Assembly (NCBI GenBank): GCA_015207155.1 | Contig: JADEXK010000012.1 | Location: 1 to 64,000, forward strand | Direction: 5' to 3' | Length of the DNA: 64,000 bases | DNA from: Nostocales cyanobacterium LEGE 11386 | GTDB lineage: Bacteria; Cyanobacteriota; Cyanobacteriia; Cyanobacteriales; Nostocaceae | Shown: piece after piece, positions 59,953 to 64,000 of the stretch | How positions within the stretch are numbered: the first letter of the stretch is position 1 | How the letters are laid out: each line of letters begins with the position of its first letter | Made by a program: the position numbers and the translations under genes | Notes under the pieces: generated by a model | Seen by the model: only the letters and a program-made list of their open reading frames with translations | Database searches by the model: none | What the model was told of the DNA's origin: nothing

Positions 59953-60894
59953 ATGATGGGCCGTCCAATAATTCTGGGGATTGTCGGTGATAGTGCCGCA
60001 GGCAAAACAACACTGACTAGAGGGATTGCTCAGGTACTAGGGCCAGAAAATGTGACTCTCATCTGTACCGATGATTATCACCGCTATGATCGTCAACAAC
60101 GTGCAGAAATTGGCATCACCGCCCTTCATCCTGACTGTAATCATCTCGATATTATGCAGCAGCACCTATCGCTGCTACGCACGGGACAGCCAATTCTCAA
60201 GCCAGTTTATAGCCATAAAACTGGGACATTTGAGCCGCCACAGTATATCAAGCCCAAGAAATTCGTCATTATTGAAGGCTTACTCGGTTATTCTACTCGT
60301 GCAGCCCGTGAGGCTTATGACGTAAAAGTTTATTTAGCACCCCCTGAATCACTACGCGCTCAATGGAAAGTAAAACGCGATACCCAAAAGCGGGGTTATA
60401 CTGAGGAACAAGTATTAGCAGAACTAGAAAAGCGAGAACCAGACTCAGAAAATTTTATTCGTCCACAACGGCAATGGTCGGATATAGTAGTGAGTTTTTA
60501 CCCAGCCAGTGATGATGTTGACGAAAACAACGGACATTTAAACGTGCGTTTAGTACTGCGACCAACAATTCCTCATCCTGATTTTACACCAATTCTTAAC
60601 TTAACTAATGGTAATTCTGATTCAGCGATTCGTCTGGGATTAGACCGGGATATGAGTAAACCTGTGGATGTGTTGGAAGTTGATGGTCATGCTACTTTAG
60701 AGCAGGTGAATAAGTTAGAGCATATTTTATGTTCGGATATGCCTTACTTACTAAATGTGTGCGATCGCGAAAGTAACCCCGAATTAGGCAAAATTGCTGG
60801 GACAACGGGAGAAACATTGCAAAGTTACCCCCTAGCGCTTACCCAGTTAATTATTACCTACCACATGCTGAAAGCAACGCAAATGCATCAATAA
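59953..60894 (+). CDS. Phosphoribulokinase-family kinase (paralogue)
   Basis: 313 residues. P-loop GDSAAGKTT (12-20), ICTDDYHRYDRQQRAEIGIT, HPDCNHLDIMQQHLSLLRTG, PVYSHKTGTFEPPQYIKPKK FVIIEGLLGYS and IRPQRQWSDIVVSFYPASD follow canonical cyanobacterial PRK closely in order. It differs from the Calvin-cycle enzyme in lacking the P-loop cysteine (GDSGCGKST there, A16 here), while C38 is kept. The thioredoxin-type disulfide between these two cysteines cannot form. The C-terminal half (LEVDGHATLEQVNKLEHILC) is also divergent. It is therefore a PRK paralogue of unknown substrate rather than prk itself. GGGAGGG precedes the ATG. Confidence 0.85.
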   Translation: MMGRPIILGIVGDSAAGKTTLTRGIAQVLGPENVTLICTDDYHRYDRQQRAEIGITALHPDCNHLDIMQQHLSLLRTGQPILKPVYSHKTGTFEPPQYIKPKKFVIIEGLLGYSTRAAREAYDVKVYLAPPESLRAQWKVKRDTQKRGYTEEQVLAELEKREPDSENFIRPQRQWSDIVVSFYPASDDVDENNGHLNVRLVLRPTIPHPDFTPILNLTNGNSDSAIRLGLDRDMSKPVDVLEVDGHATLEQVNKLEHILCSDMPYLLNVCDRESNPELGKIAGTTGETLQSYPLALTQLIITYHMLKATQMHQ

Positions 60895-61047
60895 CTGAGC
60901 GTTGCTGAATCAAGGGATGATTCTTGTGGGATGCCCATCCCACAAAACCAGCAAAATCTTCCCGCAAATATGCAGCGCCATAACTGAGCTAGGGAATAGA
61001 GGCAGTACCATACTTAGTGCTTCCTGTCAAGCTCTGCGAGCAGACTG
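60895..61047. repeat. Spacer with GCGTTGCTGAAT-type repeat
   Basis: GAGCGTTGCTGAATCAAGG and GTGGGATGCCCATCCCAC (perfect palindrome at 60929-60946) in 150 bp between convergent genes. The palindrome could serve as a terminator stem for either side, although no T-run follows. The GCGTTGCTGA phrase is a common Nostoc repeat head. Confidence 0.6.
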
Positions 61048-61758
61048 CTACAGCCGATTCTTTGTCGGTATCACAATCATTGAGAAATAGGGTACTTGAT
61101 CTGGATCAACCTGATCCAGGGGTATAATTCTCTGCTGTGCCATGGTCGCCCGCTCAATATATAATGCTCGTGATGCTAACCCTAATTGATGCAGGATATC
61201 TCGCACTTTGGTAAAATGGCGACCTAGCTTCATAATTGCCGCCGCATCTGTTGCTAGTAGGTGTGTAATTAACTGTTCTGCTGGTAGTGGGGCAGGTAAA
61301 ACCGTGAGAATGTCGTTGTAGTAGGTAAAAGGTACACCCAAGGATACCGGACAAGCCATGAGTGAGGAAACTCCCGGTACAACTTCGGTTTCATACTGCT
61401 CAGATAAACGTGTAAAAACATACATAAATGAGCCGTAGAAAAACGGGTCACCCTCACACAGTACTACTACATCTCGTCCGGTGGCTAAATGTTCGGCAAT
61501 TGGTGCAACTTCTTTGTCATAAATAGAATTTGCTGTTTCTGGTTCCAAGGCGCGAGGGAGGTGAAACAGTACCTCGATTTGATTGCCAGTTAGGTATTGA
61601 GACACGATCGCCCGCGCTATACTTTCTTTATCTGTGGCTGATTGATAAGCAATCACAGGGGCAGATTGTAACAGCCGTAATGCTTTCAATGTTAATAATT
61701 CTGGATCACCTGGCCCGACACCAATTCCATATAGACGGCCTTTGGTTTTTATGTTCAT
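61048..61758 (-). CDS. cobI: Precorrin-2 C20-methyltransferase
   Basis: 236 residues of the tetrapyrrole methylase family. GRLYGIGVGPGDPELLTLKA (N-terminal glycine-rich loop), VVVLCEGDPFFYGSFMYVFT (GDPxFYS-type motif) and VVPGVSSLMACPVSLGVPFT are diagnostic for CobI/CbiL. It adds the C20 methyl group to precorrin-2 in cobalamin synthesis. The ATG overlaps the cobH stop as ATGA, so the genes are translationally coupled. It is the last gene of the visible operon. Confidence 0.93.
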   Translation of the reverse strand: MNIKTKGRLYGIGVGPGDPELLTLKALRLLQSAPVIAYQSATDKESIARAIVSQYLTGNQIEVLFHLPRALEPETANSIYDKEVAPIAEHLATGRDVVVLCEGDPFFYGSFMYVFTRLSEQYETEVVPGVSSLMACPVSLGVPFTYYNDILTVLPAPLPAEQLITHLLATDAAAIMKLGRHFTKVRDILHQLGLASRALYIERATMAQQRIIPLDQVDPDQVPYFSMIVIPTKNRL

Positions 61759-62381
61759 TCTTCCTCCGTTGCCAGGGCGTTAACTGCGGCGGCGGCGATC
61801 GCACTGCCACCACGCCGACCATGTAATGTTAAAAATGGCACTCCTCTGCTATCTGCCGCTAGTGCCGCTTTGGACTCGGCTGCACCCACAAATCCCACGG
61901 GAAAGCCTAAAATCACCGCAGGTTTAGGCGCGCCCTCATCTAACATTTCTAGTAACCTAAATAGAGCTGTGGGTGCATTACCAATGGCTACTACTGCCCC
62001 TTCTAGATGCTTGTGCCATAATTCCAAGGCAGCCGCAGACCTAGTATTACCAAAATGTTGAGCCATTTCTGGTACTTGCGGATCATAAAGGGTACAAATA
62101 ACTTGGTTGTTTGCTGGTAGCCGTCGCCTAGTAATACCTTCGGCAACCATGCGGCAATCACACAAAATTGGCGCACCCTCTGCTAATGCCACACGTCCAG
62201 ATGGTACTGCTGTTGGTGAATATCCTAAGTCGGTGACTATATCCGTCATTCCACAGGCATGAATCAGACGAACCGCAACTTTTGCTACATCCGATGGCAG
62301 CACATCTAAGTTGGCTTCTGAGCGGATAATGGCAAAGGAATGACTATAGATTTCGTTAGCGTCTCGGATGTAATTAGACAT
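61755..62381 (-). CDS. cobH: Precorrin-8X methylmutase
   Basis: 208 residues. DANEIYSHSFAIIRSEANLD, RLIHACGMTDIVTDLGYSPT (active-site His), ALAEGAPILCDCRMVAEGIT, PTALFRLLEMLDEGAPKPAV and ILGFPVGFVGAAESKAALAA. It moves the C11 methyl group to C12 to form hydrogenobyrinic acid. It lies 37 bp after cobG and overlaps cobI by 4 nt. Confidence 0.94.
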   Translation of the reverse strand: MSNYIRDANEIYSHSFAIIRSEANLDVLPSDVAKVAVRLIHACGMTDIVTDLGYSPTAVPSGRVALAEGAPILCDCRMVAEGITRRRLPANNQVICTLYDPQVPEMAQHFGNTRSAAALELWHKHLEGAVVAIGNAPTALFRLLEMLDEGAPKPAVILGFPVGFVGAAESKAALAADSRGVPFLTLHGRRGGSAIAAAAVNALATEEE

Positions 62382-62418
62382 TGGGGAGTAGGAGTGGGGA
62401 AAGTAAGGCCAATGGGGA

Positions 62419-63906
62419 TTAAAACAAAATTTTCTCGCGGCAAGTTGGTGAGAATAACTGCTTTAATTGAGCAATATCATGGCGATTGACAAATTCCCTA
62501 AAGGTTTCATCAGGGTTTTTACTGTGAATTTTATACACTTGTAGCATCTGCCCCACGAGTATAGGGAGTTGGGCAATATTCACATGTTGATAAATTTCAT
62601 CACCGAGTTTCTGGTTACTATCACCTTTACCAACATAAATGTCATAGGCTGGCGAACTTCCAGTTTCGGATTCTTGGCTGACACCGAGTAAGGTGATGTC
62701 ACTTTTGCTGTGCTGGGCGCAAGATTTTTTGCAGCCGCTAAAGTGAATATTAATTGGGTGATTGAGACTAACACGAGTGGCGAGATATTTTACTAATGTC
62801 AACGCATCACCTTTGGTATCTGTGGCAGAAGCCGCACAACCCCTGATACCAGAACAGGCAACTAATGCACTATTAATATTTTTGGTTGAGAAATCTAATC
62901 CTAAAGAAGCTATTTTACTCTCGACATCCCTAACTAATTGCTGAGGAATGTCAGTTAACAGCAAATTTTGCCAAGGAGTTAGTCTGAGTGTGCCGCTACC
63001 ATATTTTGCTGCTAAATCAGCTAAACCCCGAATCTGCTGACCTTCGAGTCTACCAAGCGGTAACACCACACCAATATAAAATAAACCTGGCTGATATTGG
63101 GGATGAATGCCAATATGACGATGTTTCGTATCTGATTTCTCCGGCAATTCTTCTGTTTGCACAGAAGTGAGGTTGCTTCTGAAGAGAGGAAAAGTTAGCT
63201 GTTGTATAACTTGCTGAAGATAAGTGTCACAACCTAAACTATTGAGCAACTCTCTCAGTCGCAGTTTACGCCTACTGTCAGGATCACTATGATTGAGATA
63301 AACTGCTGCCAAAGCTGCCAAAACTGGTAAACATTGCTCTGGCAGTAACAAAATTCCTGTATCAATAGGTGGTTCACCTTGTAAACCGAAGCTGAGACAG
63401 AGACGGAAGTAAACTCTGTTGTCAACTAAGACAGCAGCAAACATGATATCGTTGAGGCGATCGCATACCGAAACTGTCCCACCACCATCAAAGCCAACGC
63501 TAAATTTTGCCGAAAGTCCCGATAAGGCAGGATGTTCAACAATGTAGTTATCCCAACTTTGAATCAAGGGACGAGTATCAATTAATTCTTGCGGGTCAAT
63601 ACCAGCCGTGGGGCTGGTCATGATATTGCGGATGTGGTCTACAGCAGGATTGCGCGCACCTAATCCCACATCCTGTAAATTTTTTAAGATTGTCGCATTT
63701 ATGCCTGTGCGGATTTCCCTGACTTGTAGGTTGGCTCGATTAGTCACATCCACATAGCCACCCCCATACTGATCTGCTATGTCTGCGATCGCGTGACATT
63801 GTTTACTATCTAGAATCCCACCAGGTATTCTGATGCGAGATAATATCCCATCTTGGGCGGGTGTGGCATAAAACAAGCCAGGACAAGTGGCAAAACCAGA
63901 CAGCAA
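62419..63906 (-). CDS. cobG: Precorrin-3B synthase, TTG start
   Basis: 495 residues, a relative of sulfite/nitrite reductases. FATCPGLFYATPAQDGILSR (N-terminal), YGGGYVDVTNRANLQVREI and, for the second half, GSGTLRLTPWQNLLLTDIP. The siroheme-4Fe-4S ligands are in ACSGIRGCAASATDTKG and FSGCKKSCAQHSKSD. CobG hydroxylates precorrin-3A using O2, the aerobic route to B12. The open frame runs to 63981, but AAGGAG 8 nt before TTG 63906 and the family's usual start just before the CPGLFY motif indicate the TTG. It heads the visible cobG-cobH-cobI operon. Confidence 0.92.
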   Translation of the reverse strand: MLSGFATCPGLFYATPAQDGILSRIRIPGGILDSKQCHAIADIADQYGGGYVDVTNRANLQVREIRTGINATILKNLQDVGLGARNPAVDHIRNIMTSPTAGIDPQELIDTRPLIQSWDNYIVEHPALSGLSAKFSVGFDGGGTVSVCDRLNDIMFAAVLVDNRVYFRLCLSFGLQGEPPIDTGILLLPEQCLPVLAALAAVYLNHSDPDSRRKLRLRELLNSLGCDTYLQQVIQQLTFPLFRSNLTSVQTEELPEKSDTKHRHIGIHPQYQPGLFYIGVVLPLGRLEGQQIRGLADLAAKYGSGTLRLTPWQNLLLTDIPQQLVRDVESKIASLGLDFSTKNINSALVACSGIRGCAASATDTKGDALTLVKYLATRVSLNHPINIHFSGCKKSCAQHSKSDITLLGVSQESETGSSPAYDIYVGKGDSNQKLGDEIYQHVNIAQLPILVGQMLQVYKIHSKNPDETFREFVNRHDIAQLKQLFSPTCREKILF

Positions 63907-63914
63907 AATAACAA

Positions 63915-63920
63915 CTCCTT
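63915..63920 (-). promoter_or_regulatory. Shine-Dalgarno for the cobG TTG start
   Basis: AAGGAG, 8 nt, then TTG 63906 on the minus strand. In the longer reading this would lie inside the coding region, so it decides the start. Confidence 0.75.
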
Positions 63921-64000
63921 CCCTGTGCAACGCAGAAAGTAGATAGTAAGCGTGTCTTGAAGACACTGCTGGAGTTGGCATTCTGACTTGGAAAGTAAAA

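Noticed and set aside
61870..62061. Various 60-100 codon frames opposite cobH, cobG, speA, aroF and sbcC
   Set aside because: They are shadows of strongly supported genes, with no independent start signals or conserved motifs.

Overview
The window looks like chromosome of a filamentous, probably heterocyst-forming cyanobacterium of the Nostoc/Anabaena group. Three things point there: the octamer GCGATCGC (HIP1) occurs dozens of times; heptanucleotide short tandem repeats (STRR; GTGCTGA/ACTCAGC, CAATGCC and AATGACT families) sit between genes; and many genes belong to families typical of cyanobacteria and plastids (DUF2949, DUF3155, DUF3611, DUF3598, DUF1517, PAM68, a CCB1-like factor, Ycf46-like AAA, cyanobacterial-type SpeA). 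No rRNA, tRNA or CRISPR array was seen. Most genes are monocistronic and separated by AT-rich, repeat-rich spacers.

Layout. 1-8.5 kb: tail of a gene at the left edge, a class V aminotransferase with a clear terminator, DUF2949, a DUF192 lipoprotein, a CAP-domain protein, an alpha/beta hydrolase, a Uma2 nuclease-fold protein with a heptad-repeat tail, a Ycf46-like AAA ATPase and an SH3-domain membrane protein. 8.5-18 kb: sbcC, two exported paralogues sharing a VirB10/TrbI-like module (one carries SLH domains), a GAF histidine kinase resembling Hik2, DUF3155, a CCB1-like cytochrome b6f assembly factor and a PadR regulator. 18.6-22.5 kb: DUF3611, serS, and an overlapping methyltransferase/APH-kinase pair.

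22.5-30.6 kb is the accessory part. It holds several toxin-antitoxin (TA) modules in different states of decay: an antitoxin with an in-frame stop, a PIN toxin cut to 26 codons, an intact antitoxin/VapC pair, an antitoxin apparently split by a DUF2891 gene, and a ParE-like toxin with a nonsense codon. A class D beta-lactamase gene lies between two copies of a 28-bp direct repeat. Housekeeping genes (rseP, nth, rpsN, aat) are interleaved.

30.6-48 kb: DUF3598, ftsX, def, a large STAND ATPase with 14 near-identical WD40 repeats, two small membrane proteins, a RecB-like nuclease, a GNAT, recJ, tyrA, a pentapeptide-repeat protein, DUF1517, a lipoprotein and aroF (DAHP synthase; with tyrA, aromatic amino acid synthesis). 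48-64 kb: PAM68-rpsO, terC, ndk, speA, an NDP-sugar pyrophosphorylase, scpA, an AI-2E-family permease, pdxH, a PGM1-type ATP-grasp ligase, a phosphoribulokinase-like paralogue lacking the regulatory P-loop cysteine, and the cobG-cobH-cobI cobalamin operon reaching the right edge.

Main second-look items: (1) the STAND/WD40 protein, whose repeats vary at only a few positions, suggesting a recombining sensor; (2) the tandem exported proteins with a VirB10-like module; (3) the TA graveyard, with a split antitoxin and a repeat-flanked beta-lactamase; (4) repeat elements that have become coding sequence, supplying the C-termini of AroF, TerC and the CAP protein and in-frame insertions in RecJ and a WD40 blade; (5) the PRK-like kinase. 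Names rest on motif reading alone; no database search was run.
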